Shown here: piece after piece, positions 1 to 9,531 of the stretch
How the letters are laid out: the number at the start of each line of letters is the position of its first letter
Position numbering within the stretch: the first letter of the stretch is position 1
Origin: Chara braunii
Taxonomy: Eukaryota > Streptophyta > Charophyceae > Charales > Characeae
Reading direction: 5' to 3'
Assembly: GCA_003427395.1 (NCBI GenBank)
Contig: BFEA01000044.1
Span: forward strand, 1,828,781 to 1,855,251
DNA: 26,471 nt
Program-made: the position numbers and the translations under genes
Notes under the pieces: generated by a model
What the model saw: the letters and a program-made list of their open reading frames with translations, nothing else
Database searches by the model: none
Told to the model about the DNA's origin: nothing

Positions 1-831
1 GAGAAGAGAAAACAACCAAAAAAGGAAAACTCAACAATTGACTCAAACCCTAAGGAAGTTGGGATGATCGATTAAAAAAAAAAAAAAAAAACTCGACCTT
101 GAAATTTGAGTCAAGTTGGTCACTAAAATTGCCTCTTTCTCATGAATGTCTCATCAACGCTCGTGTTATAAATGTTAACCAATTTTTTTTTCCAGACCTT
201 GGTCTTCTCATCTCCTAACTTATGGTAGACATTGTTTCACAAAGGTAGGTGACAGTGCCATGCAGATGGATACCATGCTATATGCATACCTTGCTGCGTC
301 TGACCACATGTCCCTCGTTGGAGCTAAAGTACTCATTGTCCTTCGTCTCTTTCCCCTCGCTTGTACCCCTACTCGCATAGTTGAGTGCCTCAATCCCCAA
401 ACTCAAGAGATGAACCACCTACTCTTTCTCGTTCAACCACTCAATTCTCCCCAGACTTCGAGAGTTCACATGTTTGCCCTCAAGATAAAACTTTTACGCC
501 GCCCCCCCCCTCCTTCCTCCTCCACCACCATCTCCCCCACCTCCTCCTCCATCGCATCCTTGTCCTACCCCTCCCGTCCAGTCTACTAAATCTGTTACTG
601 ATTCTTCAAACTCCCGTCCACTGTCTCTCTTGAACCCTTCGAACAAAATTCAATACTTCAAAAGGATCATGAAGTTAAAGAATCACAATATGCATTTGAG
701 AGGGAATTGGCAAGAAGGGAGAAACCCACCACCCAACCAACAAGTTGTTTCATATGATCACTTCAGATCTTCACGCCATCAAGAGGAGCCGGCCAATGGT
801 GACTCCCTCCTACGAGGAACTCCAAGCCTAG
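1..831. other. No recognisable gene; low-complexity start of window
   Basis: The stretch has an A run near 74-90, a C run at 502-510 and a pyrimidine-rich tract up to about 620. Two overlapping short open frames exist here, but they read mostly Pro/Ser/His low complexity. The open stretch at 630-884 contains a more ordinary composition and may be the start of the decayed gag-like region that continues at 832 in another frame. I could not assign any domain. Confidence 0.4.
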
Positions 832-1119
832 AGGTGTCTGTTTGTTGTTCCCGCCCTACATTCACAAGTTCAAGCTCTCATTAGGTCTCTCGTTGTCAAC
901 CTCAACTACTCTCACTTCTCCTACGGAAGTGCAATAACTTGTGACTTTGTCTTGCGCGTCTCCTCCATAGTAAAGGATTGCGTCGACCTCTTCATCTTAA
1001 AATTAATTCGCCAGCTTGTTCACAAGGGAATGCGTCAGGGAATAAAGAAGGTTCAATCCCTCTTCATGACTGCACATCACTACACTATGAACATCGTCAA
1101 AAAGAATGCGGGAAGGTAA
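832..1119 (+). pseudogene. Gag-like open stretch of a decayed retroelement
   Basis: One frame stays open for 95 codons between TAG (829-831) and TAA (1117-1119) without a usable early ATG. The composition looks coding: a hydrophobic/basic mixture around residues 40-75, including KLIRQLVHKGMRQGIKK. It lies about 900 bases upstream of a reverse transcriptase remnant on the same strand, the usual place for a gag or ORF1. No zinc knuckle or named domain is visible, so the gag label rests on position only. It appears to continue from the preceding frame (630-831) through a frameshift. Alternative: chance open frame. Confidence 0.35.
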
Positions 1120-1223
1120 GATAGGGTTGTCGCCCGAAGTCTTATTTTTCTTACCCCCAGATTGTTAAAAAAATCCACACCATTTGCATTGAGGGGTTTA
1201 TCTTGCATTAGTTATTGCTTCTC

Positions 1224-1451
1224 GCAGGTCTGAATGTCAAAGAATCCGACTCCTCATCATCTTACCGCAAGAAAAACGACTACAAGAAATACGATGACTA
1301 CATCTATTCTTCTTCCAAATGACATTATGACGATAAGGACCGAGGTTATGAGTACTCTCGCGCCTCCAAGAAGGTCTGCATCGACAATGACCACAAGCGT
1401 TCTGACGCCACTAATGCCTCCACTATTGAGTATACCCACCAAGCCAACTAA
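1224..1451 (+). pseudogene. Lys/Tyr/Asp/Ser-rich open stretch, probable gag tail
   Basis: This frame reads 75 codons with a single TGA at 1320-1322 and ends at TAA 1449-1451. The product is strongly charged, with KKNDYKKYDDY before the stop and DDKDRGYEYSR after it. Continuity of composition across the TGA suggests one former reading frame broken by a nonsense change; CGA to TGA would explain it. It lies between the upstream gag-like stretch and the reverse transcriptase remnant on the same strand, so a basic C-terminal gag segment is a reasonable guess. No family is recognised. Confidence 0.35.
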
Positions 1452-1984
1452 CCCTCCCCCCTTCCCCTCCTCCCTCTACCGAACATCCACAAATCCTCAC
1501 TAGCCTTTCCCCCGCACCTTCAACTCAAGATCTTTGCCTTGCAAGAACTTTGTTCCGGTTGTGTGATTCATAGCATTTCTTCCCTGCTTCCCCTTCTACC
1601 TCTTGCTCCAATTGGTCCTACCTCCTTTCCAAGTACAATCGCGGATACTTGCACTCGGTACTACAATGGTAATACAATGGTGTGCAATTAAAGTTCATTG
1701 ATACTTAGCATGTCCATGTCTAAAAACTTGTCGAAATCAGATGCATGTTGACGAACGTGTTCTCCTCATCTCAATTAAAAGATGCTATCCTCTGCATTAA
1801 GCCTCCTTCAATTGTCATTACCAATCATAACTTCTTGCCCCATCATTCTTCCTTTATTTCTTCCACCGTTTCCCAGTTACTCCAAACAAGTGTCATAGAA
1901 CCTGCTTTTTGACTCATTTTTATTATTTCACTACGAATCAATTGACGACCTTGTCACCTCGCTATCTGGAACTTCCTCATAAAA

Positions 1985-2388
1985 CTTTATTACTTATTTT
2001 GATGCTACTACATTCTCATTCACCCCTTTCATTGACCTTATCCGTTGGGATGATACCTCTTACCAATTTACAACATTGCTTCGCTCTTCATGCCGGATCT
2101 TTACCACTGTCATGCAGGAAGTAATGGCGGAACTTCGTATTAGAGATGTTTTCGACACTTCTTACATGGACTATTGTGCTCGTACTATCTTCAAGAATCC
2201 TCTTCTATTATGAAAAATATTCAACAATGTTGCGCTTCTCTACAACCGTGGTTTCTTCCAAGGTCTTCAAAATTGTTTTTTCCCAGTCCATTAGATTCCT
2301 CGGTTTCACAATCAACACTTACGAGAAACGTATTGAAGTTCCTCATGATATCGTCGTCAAGATTCTCTCTATAATCTATTCCACTTAG
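1985..2388 (+). pseudogene. Reverse transcriptase remnant, DIRS/Ngaro-like
   Basis: Two frames together give the order of motifs expected for the palm of a reverse transcriptase. Frame one reads SYQFTTL, then CRIFTTVMQEVMAELR, then YMDY at 2163-2174 in place of the Y-x-D-D active site. After a frameshift, a second frame reads SQSIRFLGFTIN (FLGFTIN starts at 2296) followed by RIEVPHD. The RIFT motif before the catalytic loop and FLGFTIN with a following I-x-VP are typical of tyrosine-recombinase (DIRS/Ngaro) elements as I know them, more than of Ty3 or Ty1. The second catalytic Asp reads Tyr, and TGA plus a frameshift break the frame, so it is dead. No recombinase gene is visible nearby. Confidence 0.5.
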
Positions 2389-2948
2389 ACTTTCTCTCCA
2401 TCCAACTGATCTTTGGCCAATTTGGTAGGGAAGTGCGTTGTTGAAGCGCGCGACCCTCACGAGGTCGCAAGCGTCGGACCTTCATGACCATCTCATGCAG
2501 CAGTGGTTTCAATGACGAACAAAGGTACCACTCCAGCCGTGCACATTGTCGGGCGCCTCAGGCCTTACGCTGCCGTTTACTTCCTTGATGATAACACTTT
2601 GCAAGAACCGGGTCTAACGGCTCCAGATAAGGAACAAGGACGAGAGGGCCGAACTCACACTAGGGCAGGCGATGTGTCAAAATGCATGGCTCTTGAGACA
2701 AGCTTTCAGGCAAACTAGGGGAAGGCAGCACCCGAAGTTCACCACGGGTTCAAGATAAAGGGAAACCGTTGCAGGGACGCGCTTGAGGCCTTGACATCCG
2801 GGCCGTAGGTGAAGCCTAAAGGGAGGCTGCGGGGCCTAAGACTGAGAATGGGGCCCTCATGCCATAAAATTATTATTTCCAGAATCCGAGCCCTGCGGAA
2901 TTTGGTGAGGCCTTGATAACTTTCGTGTGGGGACCACTAAAGCCTGGA
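2389..2948. other. No recognisable gene
   Basis: GC content rises gradually here from the AT-richer retroelement remnant into GC-rich repeat DNA. Short open frames exist (for example 2503-2718 on +) but show no domain or family feature. Confidence 0.4.
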
Positions 2949-2949
2949 C

Positions 2950-3104
2950 AGGCCCAGGCTTAGGTTCGGAAGGAGCCCCGGTACCAGGGCGCTGCAAAAA
3001 GCCAGATACCCAACAAAAAGGTCCTCTTCAAGGGAAACCCTTTCGGGGCCCCAAATAGGCCCGGGCGTAGGCTTGGAGAGAGCCACAGTACCGGGGCGCT
3101 GCAA
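2950..3104. repeat. Diverged direct repeat, 48 bp, spaced 107 bp
   Basis: Positions 2950-2997 and 3057-3104 are two alignable 48-bp copies; both begin AGGCCC and end GGGCGCTGCAA. The spacing between copy starts is 107 bp. The material between and after them is only loosely similar, so this may be an old tandem duplication of about 107 bp. Confidence 0.6.
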
Positions 3105-3163
3105 CTTGTCAGCCCTCGAGGCATGCAGATGCTGAGGCTCACTCCGAGAAGGGCCCGACAAAC

Positions 3164-3170
3164 TATATAA
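3164..3170 (+). promoter_or_regulatory. Possible TATA box
   Basis: TATATAA stands alone in a strongly GC-rich surrounding, just after the diverged 107-bp repeats and about 185 bp before the 51-bp minisatellite. By base composition this is an unlikely chance match, and such a layout would suit the promoter of an old LTR. No transcript or LTR boundary is visible, so the call is weak. Confidence 0.25.
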
Positions 3171-3348
3171 ACCCAACCGGGCCCCAGGATGAAGACTCTT
3201 CCGGGAGGCGGACGAAGCTGGCACAAATGTGCTAGCGCACTAGGCAGCAGGGACGGGCGAACGTTCAGGAGCACTGCGGAGGAGAGAGAGATATGAGGGC
3301 GGCAAGAGGTAAGGGAGGGTCGTTCGGACACCGGGGTTAGCGGGAGGA

Positions 3349-3800
3349 CGCACGTGCGCACCACAGCCAAGCGCACGGTCGGAACACCCGTGCGCACGGG
3401 CGCGCATCAGCGTGCAGCCCCGCGCACAATCAAGACACCCGCGCGCATGGGCGCGCATCAGCGTGCAGCCCCACGCACAGTCAAGACACCCGCGCGCATG
3501 GGCGCGCATCAACTCGCAGCCCCCACGCACGATCGGAACACCTGCGCGCATGGGCGCTCATCAGCACGGAGTCTTGTGCACGGGCTCGCATCAGCGTGCA
3601 ACCCCCTCGCACGATCGGGACACCCGCACGCACGGGCGCACAGCCCCGCGCACAGTTGGGACACCCGCGCGCACGACCGCGCATCAACGTGCAGGCCCGC
3701 GCACAGTCCGAACACCCGTGCACACGGGCGCGCAACAACACATAGCCCCCGCACACGGTCAGAACACCCGCGCGATAAGTGCTGCCCCCCCACACGGTCG
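3349..3800. repeat. 51-bp minisatellite rich in GCGCGC
   Basis: Recurring units carry the core GCGCGCATCA and a CAGTCAAGACACCCG-like half. Unit starts at 3400, 3451, 3502 and 3554 show periods of 51, 51 and 52 bp; later units are more diverged and some are partial. Because 51 is a multiple of three and the units are poor in stops, frames stay open on both strands, giving repetitive Arg/His/Ala/Cys proteins that I do not regard as genes. The motif is nearly palindromic in its GCGCGC core. Confidence 0.85.
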
Positions 3801-4190
3801 GGTAACCATGGGACCTCGACGGGGACTGATTTTGGAAGAGACGCAGACCAGGACTTTGATGGGGCAAGCCGGGACTTTGGGATTGGACCGAGATTACGGG
3901 ACCCAGCGACAGACAGGTTGAGACATTAGGACGCGGGGCGGGACTACGAGATCTAGCCACAGACAGGCCGAGACTTTGGAACGGGGACCGGACCATGACG
4001 GGAAATAGGATTTGATCGGACTTTGACTAGGGAATATCGGGACTCGCTACGGGACAACGAGACACAATGTGGGCTTTGGCCAGGGCGCGGACCAGGATCC
4101 TAGACTGGGTTGCGTGACTTTATTGTCGGGTCTACGGGACGGGATTTGGGCGCGGGCCTGAATTTGGTTTTGGACACACGAGTACAGCCA
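3801..4190. repeat. GGGAC-rich irregular repeat tract
   Basis: The + strand is filled with degenerate copies of CGGGAC and GGGACTTTG with irregular spacing of about 15-40 bp, for example around 3808, 3871, 3941 and 4033. No open frame of interest is present. It looks like decayed short-motif satellite DNA continuing from the 51-bp array. Confidence 0.5.
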
Positions 4191-5389
4191 TCAGTGGGGA
4201 CCTAGAGACACGGTGTCAGGCGACTGCCTATCAACCGGATACTCTCCTTTAATAAATAAGAAACAGATTGGATATGATTTTTTTGTTTTCGCGTGAGTTC
4301 TGATGTGTGGATGCGTGTGATTGGGGAATTTGAGGGAGGGTCTTCGGGTTCCTGGCCTCCTTACTAACCTTCGGACGAGCGTTGGGAGGGGTCTCTGGTG
4401 AAGGCTGCTAGCAGGGCTGAACGCGGACCAAAAATCAAGTTCCTTGGGGGAACAGTGAGAGTAGACGAAGAGGAACGTCGACATAGAAACTCAGGGATGA
4501 GACGTTGAGACAAAGGGGGTGCAAGTGCACGTGCATCGACTCCAAGCGAATGTGGGGCTAAGATCGGCCTTGGGGGTGGGACTGCGATGAGTGAGGGAGT
4601 GAGACTCAGGGTGGAAGCAACCACGGTCGTAGGCCATTGGCGAGAATCGGGGTATGGGTGTCAGGGCAATACGATCAGCTGAGGTTGCCACGACAATCGG
4701 GACGGTATGTTCGGAAGCAACATAGAGGAAAGCGGTGTCCATACAGTGAGCGAAAGCCCTGGGATCCGCCTCTGTACGAAATGATGGGCACGAAGAGTTG
4801 GCGGCTCTAGAGGACCGGCGGCCTAATAGTCGCTCGATGATGGCAGGACGGTGGTAGCCTAGATCGGACCCTCGGTGACAAGCCGCGGTTGCATGACGTA
4901 AGGCGGGCGCACCACTAATCAGGAATCGAGCTGGGAGGGGGGCTAGAAAACGTAAGATCTCCGGGGCTGGTGCATGCAAACATAGACCGAATAAGGAATG
5001 CGGAGCGGCCAAGTCAGGTAAGACAGTAACCTCGGTGTGACAACGGGAGCGAGATAGGAGGCTAAGGAGGAAAGGGGGGGGGGTTGAAGGCGAGAGGATT
5101 GGGGAAGCGGAATCGTCTCGAGACAATTAAGGGGAACCACTGGGAGCGGTTCTTGGTAACGGTCGTCGGCAGGGTCGAGAAGCCTGATGCGGATCAAGAA
5201 GCAGGCCGTGTGCAAGGGCTATAAAGGGGGGGAAAGACGAACATACCAGACGGGACCAGCACGAGTCGAAACCACGAGGCGAGAGAATGCGGAAAATTCA
5301 CTAACCAAGCTTAGCAGGTAAGGACAGGGGACAAAGCATGAGCTCGGAGAAATCTTTGGATCCAGCGGCAAGAGTAGAATGCGTTGTGA
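4191..5389. other. No confident gene; one long unrecognised minus-strand open frame
   Basis: A minus-strand frame of 211 codons is open between 5126 and 4491. It is rich in Ser, Pro, Ala and His, has no domain I recognise, and overlaps other open frames on the same strand. Long stop-free stretches are expected in GC-rich DNA of this kind, so I do not call a gene. The plus strand shows nothing. Confidence 0.3.
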
Positions 5390-5680
5390 TTTGCTAAGGA
5401 GGAGGAGAGGAGGGATCCCATAGGAGGGAATTCATGCTCTTGGGAACAAGGATAGTAGCTTTAAGGACGAGCGAGAGATTGAAAATTGGGAAAAATATTG
5501 AGGGGAGAACGAAGAGATTTAAAAGGTGGTGGTAAGAGGGAAAAGGGGGGAGGTGATTGGAAGAGGTGGAAGAAAGGGAGGATCGACGTAGAGGGGGCAG
5601 ATAATATATAAGAAGAAAGAGGAGTGAAAAAAAACAGGAAAAAAAAAGTGAGAAGGGGAGGGGCGTACGAGTCTGGCGCA
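5390..5680. repeat. Purine-rich tract (A/G on + strand)
   Basis: The + strand here is mostly G and A, ending in two A-rich runs near 5624-5648. The reverse complement reads Ser/Leu/Phe/Pro low complexity. No coding signal is seen. Confidence 0.5.
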
Positions 5681-6124
5681 CGAGCTCGGAGGCGCCTGAA
5701 ATGCGGATGCGCTTGATACTGACCAGACGTTCTAACGGAGCACCGAGAGAGAGAAGAGAGGGAGGGGTTGGGTCTGTCGGGTTCCTTGTGCTGAGGCGCG
5801 TCGTTGGGTGGAGTTGCGTTCTCGCACCGTGGAGAGCAGCTGGGCTCGTGCACCGTTGGGTGGAGTCAGTGATCGAGAGGGCAGTGCTGCGAAGTCTGGC
5901 GAGGACTCACGTTCACTCTCGTTCCCACAGCAGCTTGGCGCCTCGAGGGATTCGTATTGCTGCTCCTTTCCACTACGGGGTCAAGGACGAGGGAGAGCTC
6001 GGGGAAGGAGGAAGACTTCATCGAAGTGGCGCTCGACTGAGTTCTTGTGTTTTTCGTGGCGAATTTTCTGGTCGTGGGCATCTTTGACGTCCATCCTTTT
6101 GCGGGTCTGTGACCGTTGCCGAGG
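5681..6124. other. Unannotated lead into tandem array
   Basis: This is unique-looking sequence with overlapping open frames on both strands. The minus-strand frames continue into the neighbouring repeat array, so they are most likely by-products of it. Confidence 0.3.
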
Positions 6125-6760
6125 TCCATTGAGCAACGAGCAAGTACGACGAGTGAGTACGATGTGTTCGTGGGTCCATTGAGCAATGAGTGAATGCGAC
6201 CGTTGCCTAGCTCCATTGAGCAGCGAGCGAATGCGTCTGTTTCCGGGCTCCATTTGAGCAACGAGCAAATGCAGCGAGCGAATGCATCTGTTCCCTGGCT
6301 CCATTTGAGCAACGACTGAGTGCAGCGAGCGAATGCGTCTGTTTCCGGACTCCATTGAGCAACGAGCGAGCACGACGAGTGAGTACGATGGGTTCGTGGG
6401 TCCACTGAGCAACGAGCGAGTACGACGAGTGAGTACGACGGGTTCGTGGGTCCATTGAGCAACGGGCAAATGTGACTGTTGCCTAGCTCCATTGAGCAGC
6501 GAGCGAATGCGTCTGTTTCCGGGCTCCATTTGAGCAACGAGCGAGTGCAGCGAGTGAATGCGTCTGTTCCCTGGCTCCATTTGAGCAACGACCGAGTGCA
6601 GTGAGCGAGTACGACGAGTGAGTACGATGGGTCCGTGGGTCCATTGAGCAACGAGTGATCGTGACGGTTTCCTGGCTCTGTTGAGCAACGAGCGAATGCG
6701 ACAAGCGAGCATGACGGTTTCCTGGCTCCGTTGAGCAGCGAGCGAGCGGCCACGAGCGAG
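6125..6760. repeat. Higher-order tandem repeat, 276-bp period
   Basis: The marker TCCATTGAGCA (or a close variant) recurs at 6125, 6175, 6212, 6249, 6300, 6351, 6401, 6451, 6488, 6525, 6576, 6640, 6677 and 6727. Intervals are 37, 50, 51 and one 64 bp. The pattern 37+37+51+51+50+50 (6175 to 6451) sums to 276, and the next block (6451 to 6727: 37+37+51+64+37+50) also sums to 276, so this is a higher-order repeat with two blocks plus edges. Minus-strand frames of 450-486 codons run through it (5866-7333) and encode a repetitive Ser/Arg/Leu product; I treat these as repeat by-products. Confidence 0.85.
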
Positions 6761-6911
6761 AGAGGAAGAGAGGGAGAGAGAGAGAAAGAAAGAGAGGGAG
6801 AGTGAGAGCGGGAGACATAGAGAGACAGTAAGAGAGGGAAGGAGAGAAAGAGAGGGTGAGAGAGAGAAAGTGAGAGGGGGAGACGAAAAGAGGAGAGAGA
6901 GAGAGAGACAT
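6756..6911. repeat. GA-rich low-complexity tract
   Basis: Almost pure purine (GAGA with AAAG and GGGAG variants) directly after the 276-bp higher-order repeat. Such a mirror-like purine tract could form triplex DNA; this is inferred from composition only. Confidence 0.85.
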
Positions 6912-7039
6912 AGGCAACAGTAAAGGACGGCCACCGAGCACCAAACGAGGTATGCGCAGCTGCGACGCTCCATGAGGAAGAGGAAAGTGAAGCTCCTAGC
7001 CGAATCGACGGTGCCGACGTGCACACGAGGCAAACAGGA

Positions 7040-7214
7040 AGAGAGTGGGGAAGAGAAAGAGAGAGAGAGAGCGAGAGAGGGAGAGAGAGAGAAAGAAAGA
7101 GAGGGGGAGAGAGAGAGAGAGAGAAAGAGAGAGCGGGAGAGGGAAAGAAAGAGAAAGAGAGCGAGAGAGGGAGAGAGAGAGAAAGAAAGAGCGGGAGAGA
7201 GAGGGAGAGAGAGA
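7040..7214. repeat. Second GA-rich low-complexity tract
   Basis: A second purine tract of the same kind, separated from the first by about 130 bp of mixed sequence (6912-7039). Open frames across it encode Arg/Glu strings and are not genes. Confidence 0.85.
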
Positions 7215-7301
7215 ACCCCGACCTTCCTTTGACTAGGGGCATAGCGGATCTGCAGGCACTCCGGCGGCAGACTGCCGAGTGATCTGCGGTCCGAAAAGAC
7301 A

Positions 7302-7313
7302 CCCCCCCCCCCC
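7302..7313. repeat. C homopolymer
   Basis: A run of about 12 C on the + strand (G run on the other strand). Length is likely unstable and may be misassembled. Confidence 0.8.
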
Positions 7314-7383
7314 AATTGGGCAGCAAGCAACACAGTCCTGAACCGTTGTGCTTAGCTATAGAAACCCCGGCGGATGGATACCT

Positions 7384-7760
7384 GTGCAGTTGAATCTATC
7401 TACGGGGAGGTGCCCGTGTGACCAGTCATCTGAAAATGTGCAGTTGAATCTATCTGCTGGGAAGTGCCTGTGTGACCGGTCATTTGAAAGGTGTTTTTTT
7501 TTTTTTTTTGTGCAGTCGAGTATGTTTGCGGAAAAATGCCTGTGTGACCACAGCCATCAGAAAGGAGCCTCCGGGCTTTAAGGGGTTGGGTCTGTTTTCG
7601 AGTTCTGTGTGGTTGAATCTGTCCACAGTAAACGGCCCGTGTGACCGGCCATCTGAAAGGTGTTTTTTTTTGTGCAGTCGGATCTGTGGAAAAGTGCCCG
7701 TGTGGCCAGTTTTTCGGGCTCTGAACTGTGGGGTCCATCCGGGGTAAATCCCCACGTGAC
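7384..7760. repeat. Imperfect repeats of about 54 bp with T runs
   Basis: Units begin with GTGCAGTTGAATCT or a variant and contain CCGTGTGACCGGTCATCTGAAA. Starts lie near 7384, 7438, 7510, 7607 and 7672. The first interval is 54 bp; later ones are lengthened by T runs (7494-7509 and about 7663-7671) and by about 35 bp of unrelated sequence. Minus-strand frames through the array give a repetitive protein with the motif MTGHTGT. I regard this as satellite-like, although a decayed repetitive gene cannot be excluded. Confidence 0.7.
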
Positions 7761-7907
7761 CTGAGGTCTGAAGGGAACTCCACAAATGGAGTAAGGAATC
7801 TCAAACTCTGTGCTGTCGTCTGACTGGCTCGCAAAATGGCCCCGTTGCCGGGGATGGGCTTCCTCTAACAGCCTCAGCTGGCCCAAGGGAGGAAGGGACG
7901 AAGAGGA

Positions 7908-8045
7908 GTGTGACAGGCGGTGACAAAAGTGACAGGCAGCGACAAGTACAGAATGGAGTGTGACCGGCCTCTACAAGTGTGACAGGCAGCCACGAGTGTG
8001 ACAGGGGGCAGCAAGGGTGACAGACGGTGACAAGGATGACGGATG
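7908..8045. repeat. 19-bp minisatellite (GTGACAGGCAG core)
   Basis: Copies of GTGACAGGC-like motifs start at 7910, 7929, 7960, 7979, 7998 and 8017, with intervals of 19 bp except one of 31. The minus strand through the array reads a Cys/His/Pro/Leu repeat that has no known domain. Confidence 0.8.
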
Positions 8046-8086
8046 ACAACGAACGCTGTTGAGGATGACCAGGGTGGTCTCATGGG

Positions 8087-8401
8087 CTATACAATAACCT
8101 TGCGATAGCGCCCTTGGACCGAAGACTTGGGCAAACTCCTCCCAGGGCAGACCGTTTTTTTCCAATCTTGGCCTACCGGTTTCCGGGGAATGACTTCCAG
8201 GAAATACATCACAATCAAGTATTCCATCCCTGTAGCTGTCTGGCGCGCAAATCTCATTGCCGACAATCGGGGCAGGGAAAACACCTCATAGTCATCTCCC
8301 ACCCATTTCTGCAGACACGGCACAACTTGCTGCTCCTGTAGATGCATTTGTGTTGTATGCTGGCACCCCAGTCGCTCCATCCAATAACATTTGGGCTCCA
8401 T
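8087..8401 (-). CDS. Unrecognised open frame, possibly coding, minus strand
   Basis: Reading right to left, 104 codons start with ATG and give a protein of normal amino acid balance: Cys/Gln-rich start, then a hydrophobic segment MEYLIVMYFLEVIP around residues 59-72 and a basic end. A second frame over the left half (about 8320 down to 8090) is also open and coding-like, so the true frame is uncertain and one may be the shadow of the other. It lies downstream, in reading direction, of the open frame at 8566-9315. No family recognised; could be an exon or a broken retroelement gene. Confidence 0.25.
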   Translation of the reverse strand: MEPKCYWMERLGCQHTTQMHLQEQQVVPCLQKWVGDDYEVFSLPRLSAMRFARQTATGMEYLIVMYFLEVIPRKPVGQDWKKTVCPGRSLPKSSVQGRYRKVIV

Positions 8402-8565
8402 TAGGCGCCCGCCACAGGGTTAAAGGACATACATTGCAGTCATTTTCTCTCAGGATATGTTTAAGGTTTAATTGCACTGGCTCCTGACGTGGCCAGGCAG
8501 TTCCCGGGGTAGCCCTGTCCCCCTATTGCTCCCTCCATCTTTGGTGATCGTTCTCCCCCTCTTCA

Positions 8566-9315
8566 TCACTGTGCCATCTCTGCTTGGTCCTCTGTCACTT
8601 GTTGTTCTTGCACCCTTCCTGCTACTTCTTCCGAGTTCGACGAACAGCTCCTTTGCTGCTTCACTGTCTGTCCATCCCCCTCCTTGCTCTCCTCTCCAGA
8701 TCCTTCAGGTTGGTGCATAAATCCCTTCCTTTCCAAGCTCTCTGAGCTCTCTGTACTATCTGAGCCTTCCGTGCACAGCTCATCCCGCGTGTCTTGGTTC
8801 CCTGTTGGCGTAACCGCCCCCTCCACCGGGAGGCCATAACTGGCGTCTTTGGGGGGGAGGGAGGCCGACGGCGAAGGAGATATATTGCTCTTCCTCCCTC
8901 TCAGCCTGTAACACGGCTCCTGACCTTGTCTGCCTAAGGGGGACCGTTCTCTTTCCTGTGCGGATGCCGGCGGTTCGCACCATTTCGGCTCCTCTTGGAA
9001 CCTGTGCTGCTTATGGGTGGAGGCTGTTGTGGAAGAAGAGAAAGTTGGGAGCGGGAAGCATTCTGCCGGGAAGGAGCTTTTAGGCGGACCTGCGGTGACT
9101 TGCTTCTGCCTTTGCCGGTACACTTTCAGTGTCCACTCACGCTTTAGCCGTTCAGCCACTATGGGCATGTCGTACACTGGCCTTCCACACAGGGTATTTG
9201 TTTTTTATTCTCCGGACTACTCCTGTGAGCTCCCACTGCCTTCCCACGATGTGCTTTCCTCGCTGCGACCCCCCTCCTGCCGGCAACCTTCCTTCCTCCC
9301 TTCTTCGCCTAGATT
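8566..9315 (-). CDS. Unrecognised open frame of about 249 codons, minus strand
   Basis: The frame is open from just after a stop at 9316-9318 to the stop at 8566-8568. There is no ATG near its upstream end; the first Met is within YDMPIVAERLKREW, so it may be an internal exon or a gag-like fragment. The N-terminal part is basic (VAERLKREWTLKVYRQRQKQ). The rest is rich in Ser, Glu, Pro and Gln, with no membrane segment or metal-binding motif, and looks intrinsically disordered. A related frame (8293-8480) continues in the same direction after a probable frameshift. I do not recognise the family. Confidence 0.35.
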
Positions 9316-9452
9316 TTAGTCATCTACGATGTTTCCATCTTTGTTGCTTGCCAGGTTCTTCACCTTCCTTTGCTCTGTGGTGGCCGTAGTCGTCCTCTAT
9401 TCTTGGTCCAGACTTCCCACTGCAAAGGATGCAGCCCTTTAATTATTGAATT

Positions 9453-9531
9453 GCACAGGGCTTGAACTCTCAACCTCTGGATCAACAGTTTTAGATATGG
9501 ACCGGCAGCTTACAGACGAGCACTGACTCAG
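9453..9531 (-). repeat. tRNA-like (SINE-like) segment, copy 1
   Basis: On the minus strand a B-box-like GAGTTCAAGCC (9459-9469) follows GTTGAT-containing sequence resembling an anticodon arm, and an A-box-like, D-arm-like stretch lies about 40 bp further upstream. The T-loop reads TTCAAGC, which fits the tRNA consensus T-T-C-R-A-N-Y. Arms pair imperfectly, so it is not a working tRNA. A tRNA-derived pol III element is the best reading; the spacing recalls an intron-bearing elongator Met tRNA. Confidence 0.4.

Noticed and set aside
3349-3800. CRISPR-like array
   Set aside because: The units are contiguous diverged tandem copies without unique spacers, in a eukaryotic repeat setting.
3240-3996. 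Several long overlapping open frames on both strands
   Set aside because: They are readings of the 51-bp GC-rich minisatellite; every frame stays open because the unit is stop-poor and divisible by three.
4491-5126. 211-codon minus-strand open frame as a gene
   Set aside because: No domain, Ser/Pro/Ala/His-rich, overlapped by other frames, and in GC-rich DNA where long open frames are expected by chance.
6972-7282. Arg/Glu-rich proteins on the plus strand
   Set aside because: Pure products of GA-rich low complexity.
5866-7333. Two minus-strand open frames of 450 and 486 codons
   Set aside because: They run through the 276-bp higher-order repeat and the GA tracts, overlap each other in different frames, and encode only repetitive Ser/Leu/Arg text. 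Repeat length and lack of stops explain them.
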